DNA from: Desulfovibrio sp. Marseille-P6017
GTDB lineage: Bacteria; Bacillota_A; Clostridia; Peptostreptococcales; Peptostreptococcaceae
NCBI GenBank assembly: GCA_900604495.1
Contig: UWOR01000004.1
Location: forward strand, 1 to 64,000
Reading direction: 5' to 3'
Length of the DNA: 64,000 nucleotides
The notes under the pieces are model-generated. The model searched no databases. It saw only the letters and a program-made list of their open reading frames with translations, and had not been told where the DNA came from. Shown piece by piece: positions 1 to 10,126 of this stretch. Position numbers and translations under genes: made by a program. The stretch's first letter is position 1, and the number at the start of each line of letters is the position of its first letter.

Positions 1-17
1 ATATTAACTCCATATTA

Positions 18-776
18 TTACACTCTCTTAATAGTTAATATATATATAAATTTTAAATTCGTATTTATATATCGTTTTAATAGTCTTTTTGGATCTTGCA
101 TCAATCTATATAGCCATTCTAAACTCATATTCTGCATCCACTTAGGAGCTCTTGATATATTACCTGCATGATAGTCAAACCCGGCACCAACACCTAACAT
201 TAATCCATTTACTTTATTTTTATGTTTACACATCCAAATTTCCTGTTTAGGAGCCCCCAACCCTACCCATATAAAATCTGGTTTAACTTTATTTATACTT
301 TCTATTACTTTCTTATCTTCTTCTTCCGTTAATTTTCTAAATGGGGGTGAATACATACCCGATATTTTCATATTAGGATATTTCTCATTTAATTTTGCTT
401 GCAATGTATCCAAAGTTTTTTGAGTACTACCATAAAAATAATGACTATATCCATTTTCTTCAGATATTTTAAATATCTCCTCCATTAAATCTGGACCTGT
501 CACTCTTTCAGCTTCCTTAAATCCTCTTTTTTGGCTAACTATAGATAAAGGTTTACCATCTGGCAAAGCCATAAAACCACTATTTTGAATATTTCTATAA
601 CGTTCATCCTCATACGACATTACTGTTGTGTGAACATTAGATACACATATATAATTACCTTTTATATCTTCTAAATTATGCGTTATAACTTTAATAGTAT
701 CCTTCATATTAGTTACATTTATATTCACACCTAATATGTTACAAACCTTTAATTTTGGCTTAGATTTACTTTGCAT
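18..776 (-). CDS. WecG/TagA/CpsF-family glycosyltransferase
   Basis: Predicted N-acetylmannosaminyltransferase of the WecG/TagA/CpsF family (GT26), which adds ManNAc or a related sugar to an undecaprenyl-diphosphate-linked sugar at the inner face of the membrane. The family signature GAPKQEIWM is present about three quarters along, followed by GVGAGFDYHAG, and the length (about 252 residues) is normal. An in-frame GTG lies 9 bases upstream at 785, but the ATG at 776 is better spaced from the AGGTG ribosome site, so I chose it. It overlaps the 3' end of the upstream GT4 gene by 11 bases, which suggests translational coupling. It is the last complete gene of the polysaccharide operon here. Its likely donor, UDP-ManNAc, would come from the WecB homologue at 56369-57472. 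Acceptor is unknown. Confidence 0.88.
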   Translation of the reverse strand: MQSKSKPKLKVCNILGVNINVTNMKDTIKVITHNLEDIKGNYICVSNVHTTVMSYEDERYRNIQNSGFMALPDGKPLSIVSQKRGFKEAERVTGPDLMEEIFKISEENGYSHYFYGSTQKTLDTLQAKLNEKYPNMKISGMYSPPFRKLTEEEDKKVIESINKVKPDFIWVGLGAPKQEIWMCKHKNKVNGLMLGVGAGFDYHAGNISRAPKWMQNMSLEWLYRLMQDPKRLLKRYINTNLKFIYILTIKRV

Positions 777-1953
777 TATTATCACCTACCAAACTTTTGT
801 ATATATTTATTAAAGCTTCATAGTTTTTATCATCAGTATAATATTTATAAAATGTACTATAAGCATTATTTCCTAATTCTATATTCAATTCTTTATTATA
901 GAATAATTTTTCAACTTTACTCTTTAAACTTAACATACTATTTTTTTCAAATAATAAACCGTTATATTCATTTTTAATTAATGAACTCACATTACCTAAA
1001 TTATTTCCTATTATAGGAACACCTAAAGCAAAGCTCTCAGCTATTGTCATTGGAAAACCTTCATAACACTGTGATGGAACTATAACTGCTATAGATTTTC
1101 TTATAATATCAAATGCTTTTTCCCGTTCCATAAATCCTAAAATCTTTATATTATTTAACTTGTTTTCTTCTATAAAGATTTTGATTCTATCTTTTTCTGG
1201 TCCATCACCAATTATATATAAATTAACCTTTTTATTAACTTCTTTCCATGCTTCTATTAAAAAATTAATTCCTTTTATATCCTCTAGTCTACCTATATAA
1301 ACAAAATAATCCTTTAGCTCTCTTTCTACTTTATCTCTTTTCTCTATAAAGTTTGGTTTAATATAAACTTTCCTTTCATCATTAACTAAATTTAATATTT
1401 TATTTTTATTAAAATTAGTTAAGGTTATATAGTTAACTTTTTTATGAGTACCAATTAGCCTATGGAATTTTAACATAGTATACATTATAAATGTTTGAGA
1501 TAATGAATTTCTATAACATCTATTTTTTAATGATTGTTCTAATCCTCTAGCTAAGCAATCTTCACATATTTCGCCATTCCTAGTAAATGTAGCTCCTGGA
1601 CATAATAACCTAAAGTTATGTATAGTCTGAACTACAGAAACCTTCTTTGATCTAGCTGCATAGTATATAGATGGACTTATTAATGGTAATGTATTATGAA
1701 CATGTACTACATCTATATCATTTTCATCTATTAACTTTTTAACTTCCTTATATGTTTTTAAAGAAAATATAGTTTCTATACCTAATTTTAACTTACTAAG
1801 TATTCCACCTTTTATTTCATCGTTATGTCTAGTATATTTAGTCACTTTGTGACCATTTTTCTCTAACATTTTAACCTCATTATGAAAAACTGTATCTTCT
1901 CCACCAGGAACTTGATAATAGTTATGTGCCATTAATACATTTTGTTTCTTCAT
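766..1953 (-). CDS. GT4-family glycosyltransferase of surface polysaccharide
   Basis: A 395-residue GT-B fold retaining glycosyltransferase of family GT4. The N-terminal acceptor half opens with NYYQVPGGEDTVF. The C-terminal donor half carries the EGFPMTIAE motif (E-x7-E) around residue 310 and the usual GDGPEKDRIK stretch. A cysteine cluster (CPGATF, CEDC, CYRN) near residues 120-150 is typical of a clostridial subgroup. It presumably adds one sugar of the repeat unit, perhaps fucose or mannose given the GDP-sugar genes upstream, but the substrate cannot be read from sequence. An AGAGG ribosome site precedes the ATG. The downstream WecG-type gene overlaps its end. Confidence 0.85.
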   Translation of the reverse strand: MKKQNVLMAHNYYQVPGGEDTVFHNEVKMLEKNGHKVTKYTRHNDEIKGGILSKLKLGIETIFSLKTYKEVKKLIDENDIDVVHVHNTLPLISPSIYYAARSKKVSVVQTIHNFRLLCPGATFTRNGEICEDCLARGLEQSLKNRCYRNSLSQTFIMYTMLKFHRLIGTHKKVNYITLTNFNKNKILNLVNDERKVYIKPNFIEKRDKVERELKDYFVYIGRLEDIKGINFLIEAWKEVNKKVNLYIIGDGPEKDRIKIFIEENKLNNIKILGFMEREKAFDIIRKSIAVIVPSQCYEGFPMTIAESFALGVPIIGNNLGNVSSLIKNEYNGLLFEKNSMLSLKSKVEKLFYNKELNIELGNNAYSTFYKYYTDDKNYEALINIYKSLVGDNNAK

Positions 1954-2027
1954 ATGTATCCTCTTTCTTATTAATAAGGATACTAATTTTTAGCATCCTT
2001 AATTATCAGATTTTATTACTTAATATT

Positions 2028-2957
2028 TTATTTATAGTTCTCTAAGAACCAATTGTAAGCTAACTTAATTCCTTCATTTAAACTAACCTTATGCTTCCAT
2101 CCAAGTCCATGTAACTTATCTACAGTAGTTAACTTTCTAGGAGTACCATCAGGCATGTCAGTATTAAACACTAACTCACCATCAAATCCAATAACTTCCT
2201 TAACAGTCTCAGCAAGCTGCTTTATAGAAACCTCTTCACCAGTTCCTATATTTACATGACCTTCACCATCATAATTTTCCATTAAGAATACACAAGCATC
2301 AGCCATATCATCAACATATAAAAACTCTCTAAGTGGAGTACCAGTTCCCCAAACTTCAACAACATCACTATTATTAATCTTAGCTTCATGGAACTTTCTA
2401 ATAAGTGCTGGTAATACATGAGAATTATTTAAATCAAAATTATCATTAGGACCATATAAATTAGTAGGCATACAACTTATAAAGTTATCTCCATATTGTC
2501 TCTTAAAGAACTTACACATCTCAAGACCTGCAATCTTAGCAACAGCATAAGCTTCATTAGTTTCTTCTAAACTTCCAGTTAAAAGATACTCTTCCTTTAT
2601 CGGTTGAGGAGCCATCTTAGGATAAATACAAGTACTACCTAAAAATAATAACTTCTTAACCTTAAAATCATGAGCAGCCTTAATAACATTATTTTGAATC
2701 ATCAAATTATCATATATAAAATCAGCAGGATAAGTATTATTCGCATGAATTCCACCAACCTTAGCCGCAGCTAAAAACACATACTCAGGCTTCTCTTCCT
2801 CAAAAAACGCTCTAACATCAGCCTGATTAGCTAAATCCAATTCCTTATGCGTCCTACAAATAATATTAGTAAATCCTCTATCCTGTAAATTTCTAACAAT
2901 AGCCGAACCAACCAAACCTCTATGTCCAGCAACATATATCTTAGAATCTAATTTCAT
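2028..2957 (-). CDS. fcl: GDP-L-fucose synthase
   Basis: GDP-4-keto-6-deoxy-D-mannose 3,5-epimerase/4-reductase, the last step to GDP-L-fucose, using NADPH in the cytoplasm. It is an extended short-chain dehydrogenase: N-terminal nucleotide motif GHRGLVGSA, catalytic Tyr-Lys in YAVAKIAG, and the family segments [14 protein letters not shown] and [10 protein letters not shown]. The length of about 310 residues is usual. Two ATG codons stand in tandem; the second is better spaced from GGAGAG, so I chose 2957 (2960 is possible). It follows gmd, its partner enzyme, but the two are separated by a 156-base gap filled by a long hairpin of the dispersed family described at 3000-3114. Confidence 0.94.
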   Translation of the reverse strand: MKLDSKIYVAGHRGLVGSAIVRNLQDRGFTNIICRTHKELDLANQADVRAFFEEEKPEYVFLAAAKVGGIHANNTYPADFIYDNLMIQNNVIKAAHDFKVKKLLFLGSTCIYPKMAPQPIKEEYLLTGSLEETNEAYAVAKIAGLEMCKFFKRQYGDNFISCMPTNLYGPNDNFDLNNSHVLPALIRKFHEAKINNSDVVEVWGTGTPLREFLYVDDMADACVFLMENYDGEGHVNIGTGEEVSIKQLAETVKEVIGFDGELVFNTDMPDGTPRKLTTVDKLHGLGWKHKVSLNEGIKLAYNWFLENYK

Positions 2958-2999
2958 CATCTCTCTCCATTCTATTAATCTAAGCTTTAAAAACTAATT

Positions 3000-3114
3000 A
3001 TCCGCAAGTACCAGAGCGCAGCGGTGAGAATATAAATTTAACTGACATTGGCATACACCTTTTGTATGCATGGAAGTAAATTTATATCTCACCACAAGCT
3101 CCGCTTACGAATGG
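3000..3114 (+). repeat. Dispersed structured hairpin, copy A
   Basis: Long imperfect palindrome between fcl and gmd. The central stem runs from GGTGAGA (3023) to TCTCACC (3093). Its head reads CAT, bulge TG, GCATAC, loop, GTATGC, ATG. Outside the stem are a short AGC/GCT pairing and an AGTACC box on the 5' side. There is no T-run, so it is not a simple terminator. The 3' flank ends 3 bases from the gmd stop codon. It is one of eight copies sharing the head but not the stem sequence. Confidence 0.75.
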
Positions 3115-3116
3115 AT

Positions 3117-4190
3117 TTAGTTTTCAAACTTAGATTTGTATCCTCCACCATTTTTAAGTTCTTCTAAGTCTGATTGAACCATTTCCTTAACTAAATCCAT
3201 AAATGAATACTTAGGCTCCCAACCTAACTCAGTTCTAGCCTTAGTACTATCTCCCCATAATAATTCAACCTCAGCAGGTCTGAAGTATCTTGGATCAACC
3301 TCAACTAAAACCCTTCCGCTCTTCTTATCTATACCTTTTTCATCTACTCCAGTTCCTTGCCACTCTATTTCATATCCTAACTCAGCAAAAGCAAGCTCAA
3401 CGAACTCTCTAACTGTATGAGTTTCATTCATTGATAATACATAATCTTGAGGTTTATCTTGTTGTAATATTCTCCACATTCCTTCTACATAATCTTTAGC
3501 ATGACCCCAATCTCTTTTGGCATCCATATTTCCTAAGTATAACTTTTCTTGCTTTCCTAAATGTATAGCAGCAGCAGCTCTAGTTATCTTTCTAGTAACG
3601 AAAGTTTCTCCTCTTCTTGGAGATTCATGGTTGAATAATATTCCGTTACAAGCAAATATATCGTATGATTCTCTGTAGTTTACAGTTATCCAATAAGAGT
3701 ATAATTTTGCAACTCCGTATGGTGATTTTGGATAGAATGGAGTTTTTTCGCTTTGTGGTGCAGTATCTGGAAGTCCTCCGAATAATTCACTTGTAGATGC
3801 TTGGTAGAATTTAGTCTTAACACCAGTTTCTTTTATTGCATCTAATATTCTAAGTGTGCTTACTCCTGTTGCTTCAGCTGTGTACTCTGGTGAGTTAAAA
3901 GATACTCCAACGTGAGATTGAGCTGCTAAGTTATATATTTCATCTGGTTGTATTTTTTCTATTAATCTATTTAAGTTACTTGAATCTGTTATATCTCCGT
4001 AATGTAAAAATAAACTTACATCTCCTTCATGTGGATCTTGATATAAATGATCTATTCTTTTTGTATTAAAAGTACTAGCTCTTCTTATTATCCCATGTAC
4101 CTCATATCCTTTTTCTAATAGTAACTCCGCTAAGTAAGAACCATCTTGTCCTGTTATACCTGTTATTAGTGCTACTTTTTTCTTTTGCAT
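3117..4190 (-). CDS. gmd: GDP-mannose 4,6-dehydratase
   Basis: Converts GDP-D-mannose to GDP-4-keto-6-deoxy-D-mannose, the committed step toward GDP-L-fucose. It is an extended SDR protein of 357 residues with the start motif [15 protein letters not shown], the catalytic STSELFGG Ser/Thr region, and [10 protein letters not shown] carrying Tyr and Lys. [15 protein letters not shown] is characteristic of Gmd. The C-terminal [16 protein letters not shown] block is also typical. An AGAGGGAG ribosome site precedes the ATG. It lies 17 bases downstream of manC, so the substrate-making and substrate-using genes are adjacent. Confidence 0.96.
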   Translation of the reverse strand: MQKKKVALITGITGQDGSYLAELLLEKGYEVHGIIRRASTFNTKRIDHLYQDPHEGDVSLFLHYGDITDSSNLNRLIEKIQPDEIYNLAAQSHVGVSFNSPEYTAEATGVSTLRILDAIKETGVKTKFYQASTSELFGGLPDTAPQSEKTPFYPKSPYGVAKLYSYWITVNYRESYDIFACNGILFNHESPRRGETFVTRKITRAAAAIHLGKQEKLYLGNMDAKRDWGHAKDYVEGMWRILQQDKPQDYVLSMNETHTVREFVELAFAELGYEIEWQGTGVDEKGIDKKSGRVLVEVDPRYFRPAEVELLWGDSTKARTELGWEPKYSFMDLVKEMVQSDLEELKNGGGYKSKFEN

Positions 4191-4207
4191 TTTATATCTC
4201 CCTCTAT

Positions 4208-5254
4208 CTATATAATTTCTTTTAATTCCTTTATATTAGCTACATTTGATTTTTTTCCTATCAATATTTTCCCATCATGTTCAATAACATATATATCACT
4301 TAAACCTTCAACTACTACACTCTGACTAGAAGATATAACCAAGTTATTTTCACCTTCAACTGTCTTAGTATCTCCTACTAAAACATTTCCAGCTTCATCC
4401 TTATCCCTATATCTATCAAGTGCTTCCCAACTACCTACATCATCCCAACCAAAACTACTTGGAATAACATAAATATCCTTAGACTTCTCAAGTACAGCAT
4501 AGTCAATTGATATAGCCTCAGTATCTTTATAATTTTTATTTATCGTCTCTTGTAACTTCTCTTCTGAAGTAGTCTCAACTTCCTCAAGAGCATTGTAAGT
4601 ATTTGGTGAATACTTCTTAATCTGATCTAGTACATTATTAATACTCCATAAGAACATACCACCATTCCATAAATAGTTACCTTCATTTAAGTACATCTCA
4701 GCTTTTTCTTTATTAGGCTTTTCAACAAAAGCATCAACTTTTATAACTTTATGATCATTAACCTTAGTTTCATTGTTACTGTATCTTATATATCCGTATC
4801 CAGTTTCAGCTCTAGTTGGCTTCATTCCTAAAGTTATAATCGATTCATAATTCTTATTAACAAACTCATCTGCACTAGTTACAACTTTTCTAAACTCATT
4901 TTCATCACCAATAAGATGATCTGATGGAAGAACTACCATAGTAGCATCGTTATAATATCTGTTTATCACAAAAGCAGATAATGCTATACAAGGAGCTGTA
5001 TTTCTACCTTGTGGTTCTACTATTATATTTCTTTCTGGAATTTCTGGTAATTGTTCTTTTACTAAATCTACATACATCTCTCCAGTAGATATGAATATTC
5101 TTTCTACTGGTATAATAGGTTTTATTCTATTTACAGTCATTTGTATCATAGTTTCTTCACCTATTAAGTTTAAAAACTGTTTTGGCTTTTCTTCTGTAGA
5201 AAGAGGCCAGAATCTAGTTCCTTTTCCTCCAGCCATTATTAAAGCACATAACAT
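4208..5254 (-). CDS. manC: Mannose-1-phosphate guanylyltransferase
   Basis: Transfers GMP from GTP to mannose 1-phosphate, giving GDP-mannose. It starts with the nucleotidyltransferase signature [13 protein letters not shown] and has [10 protein letters not shown] and WNGGMFLW in the usual places. At 348 residues it is the single-domain form without the C-terminal phosphomannose isomerase domain found in long ManC/AlgA proteins. No isomerase gene is seen in the window, so mannose 6-phosphate must come from elsewhere. It lies between the phosphohexomutase (33 bases upstream) and gmd (17 bases downstream), in pathway order. Confidence 0.93.
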   Translation of the reverse strand: MLCALIMAGGKGTRFWPLSTEEKPKQFLNLIGEETMIQMTVNRIKPIIPVERIFISTGEMYVDLVKEQLPEIPERNIIVEPQGRNTAPCIALSAFVINRYYNDATMVVLPSDHLIGDENEFRKVVTSADEFVNKNYESIITLGMKPTRAETGYGYIRYSNNETKVNDHKVIKVDAFVEKPNKEKAEMYLNEGNYLWNGGMFLWSINNVLDQIKKYSPNTYNALEEVETTSEEKLQETINKNYKDTEAISIDYAVLEKSKDIYVIPSSFGWDDVGSWEALDRYRDKDEAGNVLVGDTKTVEGENNLVISSSQSVVVEGLSDIYVIEHDGKILIGKKSNVANIKELKEII

Positions 5255-5287
5255 TCCCTATCACCCCATCTATATTCACTTGTATAT

Positions 5288-6967
5288 TTATAATGTAGTT
5301 ATTTCTTTTACCATTTCTTGTAGTTTGTTATCTACTTCTACTTTTTTTCTCCCGTTACATCCAAAGTAGAATTTAATCTTGGGTTCTGTTCCAGATGGCC
5401 TAACTGCTACCCAGCTTCCATTTTCTAATATAAATTTAAGTACATCTGAATTTGGTAAGTTATCAATTCCTAGTTTGTAGTCATTTAATTTTTCAACTTT
5501 TATATTAGCTATTTTTTCTATATTAGAATTTCTAAAATTAGCCATCATTGACTGAATTTTTTCCATTCCATCTATACCTTTTAATGTCATAGATACTAGT
5601 TCTTCTTTGTAGTATCCATACTTTTTATAGACTTCTTGTAACCCCTCATATAGAGTCATTCCTTTATCATAATAGAATGCAGCCATTTCAGATATTAGTA
5701 ATGATGATACTACTCCGTCTTTATCTCTAGCATGAGTACCTATTAAGTATCCATAGCTTTCTTCATATCCCATTATGAATGTTCTATCTTGATTTATCTC
5801 AAACTCATTTATTTTTTCACCTATGAATTTAAATCCTGTAAGTGTATTTAAACAGTCTACTCCAAAGCTTTTTGCTATAACTGCTCCTAGCTCTGATGTT
5901 ACTATTGTTTTTACTATACTTGGATTTTTCATGTCTTTTAACTCGTCTTTTCTTTGAGTTAATACATAATCAACTAAAAGTGATCCTACTTGGTTTCCAT
6001 TAAGAACTACGTATTCTCCTTCTGTATCTTTTACAACTAAACCTACTCTATCGCAGTCTGGGTCAGTACCTATTATTAAGTCTGCTCCATTTTCTTTTGC
6101 CATTTCTATAGCTATATCGAAAACTGCTTTTTCTTCTGGGTTTGGATACTCTACTGTAGAGAAGTTAGAATCAGGTAATTCTTGTTCTTTTACTACTTCT
6201 ACATTTTCAAATCCAACTTCTTTTAATGCTCTTCTTATTGGTAAGTTTCCTGTTCCGTGTATAGGAGTGAAGATTATCTTCATTTCTTTACCAACTTTGT
6301 TAATTATATCTTGTCTTATAACTTGTTTTTTTACAGCTTCTATAAAAGCAGTATCTACACTGTCATCTAATAAAGTTATTAGTTTATTAGTTTCTTCTGT
6401 AGTTGGTATACTTTCATAGTTTTCTATTTTATTTACTTCCGTTATTATTTCTTCTGCAACCTTAGGGCAAACTTGTCCACCGTCACTCCAATAAACTTTA
6501 TATCCATTATATTCTGGTGGGTTATGACTTGCTGTTATAACTACTCCTGCTATACATCCTAGATGTCTTACTGCAAATGAAAGTTCTGGTGTAGTTCTTA
6601 AGTCGTTGTAAATATAAGCTTTTATTCCACAAGCTGCTAATGTTTTAGCAGTTTCTAAACAAAATTCTCTAGACATGAATCTACTATCATGAGCTATTAC
6701 TACTCCTTTTTGTTTACCTTCTTCACCGCATTTATTTATTATGTAATTAGCAAGTCCAAACGTTGCTCTTCTTATTGTGTATATGTTAATTCTATTAGTA
6801 CCTGCGCCTATTACTCCTCTAAGTCCACCTGTACCAAATTCTAAGTTTTTATAAAATCTATCTTTTATTTCTTTTTCATCATTTTTTATATTTATAAGTT
6901 CTTCTCTTGTTTTTTTGTCAAAATATTCATTATTAGTCCAGTTTTTATATACATCTATATAACTCAT
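5288..6967 (-). CDS. Phosphomannomutase/phosphoglucomutase
   Basis: Alpha-D-phosphohexomutase that interconverts 6-phospho and 1-phospho hexoses. Next to manC it probably makes mannose 1-phosphate, though PgcA-like members also act on glucose. The active-site serine loop is TASHNPPEYNGYKVYW near residue 140, the metal-binding loop is GTDPDCDRVG near residue 300, the sugar-binding loop contains GYEESYGYL, and the phosphate-binding loop is RPSGTEPKIKFYF near the C-terminus. All four functional loops are intact. Its 559 residues fit the long Bacillus PgcA-like group. An AGAGGGG ribosome site precedes the ATG. Confidence 0.9.
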   Translation of the reverse strand: MSYIDVYKNWTNNEYFDKKTREELINIKNDEKEIKDRFYKNLEFGTGGLRGVIGAGTNRINIYTIRRATFGLANYIINKCGEEGKQKGVVIAHDSRFMSREFCLETAKTLAACGIKAYIYNDLRTTPELSFAVRHLGCIAGVVITASHNPPEYNGYKVYWSDGGQVCPKVAEEIITEVNKIENYESIPTTEETNKLITLLDDSVDTAFIEAVKKQVIRQDIINKVGKEMKIIFTPIHGTGNLPIRRALKEVGFENVEVVKEQELPDSNFSTVEYPNPEEKAVFDIAIEMAKENGADLIIGTDPDCDRVGLVVKDTEGEYVVLNGNQVGSLLVDYVLTQRKDELKDMKNPSIVKTIVTSELGAVIAKSFGVDCLNTLTGFKFIGEKINEFEINQDRTFIMGYEESYGYLIGTHARDKDGVVSSLLISEMAAFYYDKGMTLYEGLQEVYKKYGYYKEELVSMTLKGIDGMEKIQSMMANFRNSNIEKIANIKVEKLNDYKLGIDNLPNSDVLKFILENGSWVAVRPSGTEPKIKFYFGCNGRKKVEVDNKLQEMVKEITTL

Positions 6968-6982
6968 TTTTATTCCCCTCTT

Positions 6983-7648
6983 CTAACTTGCTGTTTTATC
7001 TCCAAATAAAACGAATACAGTTTTAAAGATTAATTTTATATCAATCCATAAATTTCTTTCTTCTATATACTTAATATCAAGTTCTATCCATTCATCAAAT
7101 CCAATTTCATTTCTTCCTCCTACTTGCCAGTAACAAGTAAGTCCTGGCTTAACAAGAAGTCTTTGCCTTTGATAAGTTGTATATTGAGCAACTTCTCTAG
7201 GAATGGGAGGTCTTGGACCTACTATACTCATATCTCCTTTAAGTATATTTAAAAGTTGAGGAAGTTCATCTATACTTGTTTTACGTATAAACTTACCTAC
7301 TTTAGTTATTCTTGGATCGTCTTTTATTTTAAAAACAGGACCGCTTTGTTCATTTTGTTCTTGAAGTTGTTCTAATAACTCTTCTGCGTTATGAACCATA
7401 CTTCTAAATTTGTACATATTAAATGTTTTTCCATTAATTCCGTTTCTCTCTTGTGAGAAAACTACTTTTCCCTTAGGATCTTCTAGTTTTATTAAAATTG
7501 CAACTATTAGAAACACTGGTGATAATATTATAAGTCCGCATAAAGAGCCTACTATATCCATGGCTCTTTTTAAAAATAAATAAATCTTACTCTCTTTAAG
7601 GTTACTACTATCAATTATTTCACTATAAGTACCCAGTTCTCTCTCCAA
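6983..7648 (-). CDS. Undecaprenyl-phosphate sugar-1-phosphate transferase (initiating)
   Basis: Bacterial sugar transferase of the WbaP/WcaJ catalytic-domain type, which loads the first sugar phosphate on undecaprenyl phosphate. The 221-residue form has one hydrophobic hairpin (residues about 26-52) and the catalytic domain only, lacking the four-helix N-terminal domain of WbaP. Conserved segments are KRAMDIVGSL, YKFRSMV, KVGKFIRKTSIDELPQ, and GPRPPIPREV. The start codon is TTG at 7648, placed behind GGAGGGG. It sits directly after the CpsC/CpsD regulators, the usual arrangement in Gram-positive capsule operons. Confidence 0.9.
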   Translation of the reverse strand: MERELGTYSEIIDSSNLKESKIYLFLKRAMDIVGSLCGLIILSPVFLIVAILIKLEDPKGKVVFSQERNGINGKTFNMYKFRSMVHNAEELLEQLQEQNEQSGPVFKIKDDPRITKVGKFIRKTSIDELPQLLNILKGDMSIVGPRPPIPREVAQYTTYQRQRLLVKPGLTCYWQVGGRNEIGFDEWIELDIKYIEERNLWIDIKLIFKTVFVLFGDKTAS

Positions 7649-7676
7649 AAACTTCCCCTCCCAAAAACTTTCTTAT

Positions 7677-8390
7677 CTACTTTCTACCAAATAAGCCACG
7701 CTTTGGCTTCCTTTTTTCACTTGAACTACCATAGTAGTAGTTATAATATCCGTAGCTCTTCTCATCTGCTTCAAATTTATTTAAAACTGCTCCAAGAATA
7801 TTAGCATTAACACTTTCTAATCTTTCCTTAGCAATTTTAGTAGCTTCTATATCTGCTTCATTCGCTGCAACTAAAAGAATTGTTCCATCTACATACTGAG
7901 CAAGTATACTGGCATCAGTAACAATTCCAACAGGTGGTGTATCTATAAATATGTAATCATAATGAGGTTTTATAGCTTCCATAAAACTTTTCATTTTCTT
8001 AGATTGAAGCATTTCAGAAGGATTAGGTGGTATTTTACCAACCTTTAAAATATCTAAATTACTAACCTTAGTATTCTCTATACACTTTTCTACATCTTTT
8101 TGTCCTGTAAGCACATCTGTAATTCCATTTATATTGCTAACTCCAAACATCTTATGAACAGTTGGATTTCTTAAATCACAATCTATTAACAGAACTTTTT
8201 TATTCTCAAGACTTGCAAAACTTGCAGCTATATTTGATATAGCCGTACTCTTACCCTCATTTTGACCTGAACTAGTAATTAATATAGTTTTTAGATTCTT
8301 ATCTACATTAGAAAACTCTATGTTTGTTCTTAATAATCTATATGCCTCTGATATATGAGACTTTGGATTTCTATGTATATGTAACTGCAT
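7677..8390 (-). CDS. CpsD-type capsule tyrosine kinase
   Basis: BY-kinase that controls polysaccharide export and length together with the membrane protein encoded upstream. Walker A is GQNEGKST (about residues 42-49), Walker A' is LLIDCDLRNP, and Walker B is DYIFIDTPP. The tail contains the autophosphorylated tyrosine cluster YGYYNYYYG near residue 215, then a basic end. It is 237 residues, the free-standing kinase size. The gene starts 13 bases after the CpsC-type gene ends, with AAAGGAGGT in front of its ATG. No CpsB-type phosphatase gene is present nearby, so dephosphorylation would need an enzyme encoded elsewhere. Confidence 0.92.
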   Translation of the reverse strand: MQLHIHRNPKSHISEAYRLLRTNIEFSNVDKNLKTILITSSGQNEGKSTAISNIAASFASLENKKVLLIDCDLRNPTVHKMFGVSNINGITDVLTGQKDVEKCIENTKVSNLDILKVGKIPPNPSEMLQSKKMKSFMEAIKPHYDYIFIDTPPVGIVTDASILAQYVDGTILLVAANEADIEATKIAKERLESVNANILGAVLNKFEADEKSYGYYNYYYGSSSEKRKPKRGLFGRK

Positions 8391-8403
8391 ATCTATACCT
8401 CCT

Positions 8404-9081
8404 TTAAGCTATATCATCTTTAGGTATTACACCTAATATTGGAAGACCTAAGTGTTTTGTTATATCTTCAGGCTTTTTCATTTTAGTATCCATATATTCT
8501 ATTAAGAATACTAAGAATAGTCCTACCATAATTCCAAGCACACCTGCTATTGCTATATTCATCTTTTTGTTAGGTGAAACTGGTTCTTCTGGAGTTATTG
8601 CTTTATCTATTACCTCAGCTCCATTTGCCTTAGTTATCCTTTTTACTTCTGTTGTAAATACTTTAGGTATAGCATTTGCTATATTTCTAGCTTGTATAGG
8701 ATTGGTATCTTGTACTTTTACATTAATGATTTGTGTATCACCAACTTGTCCTACAGTTACATTTGATACTAAATCAGAGTAAGTCATGTCTAAGTTTAAA
8801 TCTTCTATTACCTCATTAAGTACAGTTCTAGATTTTATTATTTCTCCATATGTAACTGCCAACTTTTGAGCAACATTATACTCATCACCTGTCATACTTT
8901 GAGTTTCCTTAGACTCACTTCTATTTACTATTAATGTAGTGTTTGTTTCATATACTGGTTTCAATAAGAAAAAGCTAACCAGTGCACTTATTATTACTGC
9001 TACTACTGTTATAGCTATTATAAGTTTTGATCTTTTCTTGATAATTCCAAAATACTCCCTTAAGTCAATAGTTTCTTCCAT
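8404..9081 (-). CDS. CpsC/Wzz-type polysaccharide chain-length protein
   Basis: Membrane adaptor and kinase activator of the Wzz/CpsC/YveK family. It has an N-terminal cytoplasmic segment, a first membrane helix near residues 20-42, an extracellular loop rich in helix-forming sequence, PEEPVSPNKK just before a second helix near residues 175-197, and a cytoplasmic tail. The PxxP motif before helix 2 is the family hallmark. The 225-residue length is typical of firmicute CpsC. It is the first gene of the operon, and TGGAGG precedes the ATG. A 320-base leader with a terminator-like hairpin lies upstream. Confidence 0.9.
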   Translation of the reverse strand: MEETIDLREYFGIIKKRSKLIIAITVVAVIISALVSFFLLKPVYETNTTLIVNRSESKETQSMTGDEYNVAQKLAVTYGEIIKSRTVLNEVIEDLNLDMTYSDLVSNVTVGQVGDTQIINVKVQDTNPIQARNIANAIPKVFTTEVKRITKANGAEVIDKAITPEEPVSPNKKMNIAIAGVLGIMVGLFLVFLIEYMDTKMKKPEDITKHLGLPILGVIPKDDIA

Positions 9082-9404
9082 AAGTTATCCTCCATTTAAA
9101 TTTTCCGAATTTTTTAAGCTTTTTATGTTGAATTGTTCACATTCCTTTTTAGCATAATAAAAAGCTTATAACAAAACACCATATAATTTATAAGCTTTTA
9201 CATATCTTTAATAAGTATTTTATTGTTGATTCTATTTAACCAGACACATATCCACATAAAACTACTTTTCATTCCATATAATAACATTTATCTGTAAAGT
9301 TTAAAATAGATTCGACAAAACAAGACAGTTTTTTACCATATTTTTGATATTTTTTGCTTTTAACTATTTATATCTTTAATATATAATATATTTGAGGTGA
9401 TATT
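9082..9404. promoter_or_regulatory. Divergent control region of capsule operon and sortase, with leader hairpin
   Basis: This 323-base AT-rich gap separates two diverging transcription units. On the minus strand, about 80 bases before the first capsule gene, a hairpin pairs AAAAGCTTATAA (9199-9188) with TTATAAGCTTTT (9171-9160), followed by T-rich sequence. That is the layout of an attenuator in the capsule mRNA leader. A third AAAAAGCTT copy at 9115-9123 could compete for the same bases. I could not assign a confident -35/-10 pair. The sortase ribosome site GAGGTGA lies at 9394-9400. Confidence 0.45.
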
Positions 9405-10100
9405 TTGAGAAAATTTTTAAGAAATTTAACGAATATTATTTTAATTTCTATCTTAATTTTTTCTGGATATAAAATTTATACAAAGCTTTCAGAATATAAA
9501 AAAGCAGATAAAGTATATACAGAAATTAGAGAGAAATCAAAAAAAAGCAACAAAGACGAAGAGTTATCTTCTTCAAACCCTGATTATAGATTTTGGCTTA
9601 AAGTAGACAACACAAACATAGACTACCCTGTCGTGCAAGGAGCAGATAACGACTACTACCTTACTCACGACTTCAACAAAGACTACCTAGCATCAGGAAG
9701 TATATTCATGGACTACAGAAATGACTTTGAAAATGACAAAAGCATAATAATCTACGGACACCACATGAGAAACAAAACAATGTTCGGAGAACTAGCAAAC
9801 TTCAAAGACAAGTCATTCTTTAATGAAAACAATAAAATAGAAATTGAATACAAAGGTAAAACCTATACATACGAAGTATTCTCAGTATATATAGCAGACT
9901 CATCAGAAGAATTTTTAGAAATGAATTTTAGCAATGATAACGAATATGAAGATTATCTAAACAAAATCATAGATAAATCACTATTCAAAACAAACATAAG
10001 TGTAACAAGTGAGGACAAAATAATAACCCTATACACATGCAGCTACGAATTCAACGGAGCCCGAACAATAGTAAACGCAAAACTAACATCTATAAATTAA
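9405..10100 (+). CDS. srtB: Class B sortase
   Basis: Membrane-bound cysteine transpeptidase that fixes surface proteins to peptidoglycan. It has an N-terminal signal-anchor (about residues 8-25), then the sortase barrel with catalytic His in IIYGHHMRNKTMF, catalytic Cys in ITLYTCSYEF, and Arg in GARTIVNAKL. The TLYTC motif and the 231-residue length match class B. The start is TTG, chosen because GAGGTGA is well placed and no better start exists. It is alone on the plus strand beside the capsule operon. A possible substrate, the LPQTG protein at 18752-22618, is in the same window, although class B enzymes often prefer other motifs. Confidence 0.92.
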   Translation: MRKFLRNLTNIILISILIFSGYKIYTKLSEYKKADKVYTEIREKSKKSNKDEELSSSNPDYRFWLKVDNTNIDYPVVQGADNDYYLTHDFNKDYLASGSIFMDYRNDFENDKSIIIYGHHMRNKTMFGELANFKDKSFFNENNKIEIEYKGKTYTYEVFSVYIADSSEEFLEMNFSNDNEYEDYLNKIIDKSLFKTNISVTSEDKIITLYTCSYEFNGARTIVNAKLTSIN

Positions 10101-10126
10101 ATCCATCCCCTACCAGTTTACTCGTA

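Noticed and set aside
1..13. Possible start of the next capsule gene (ATG at 13 on the minus strand)
   Set aside because: Only four codons are inside the window, so neither product nor reality can be supported.
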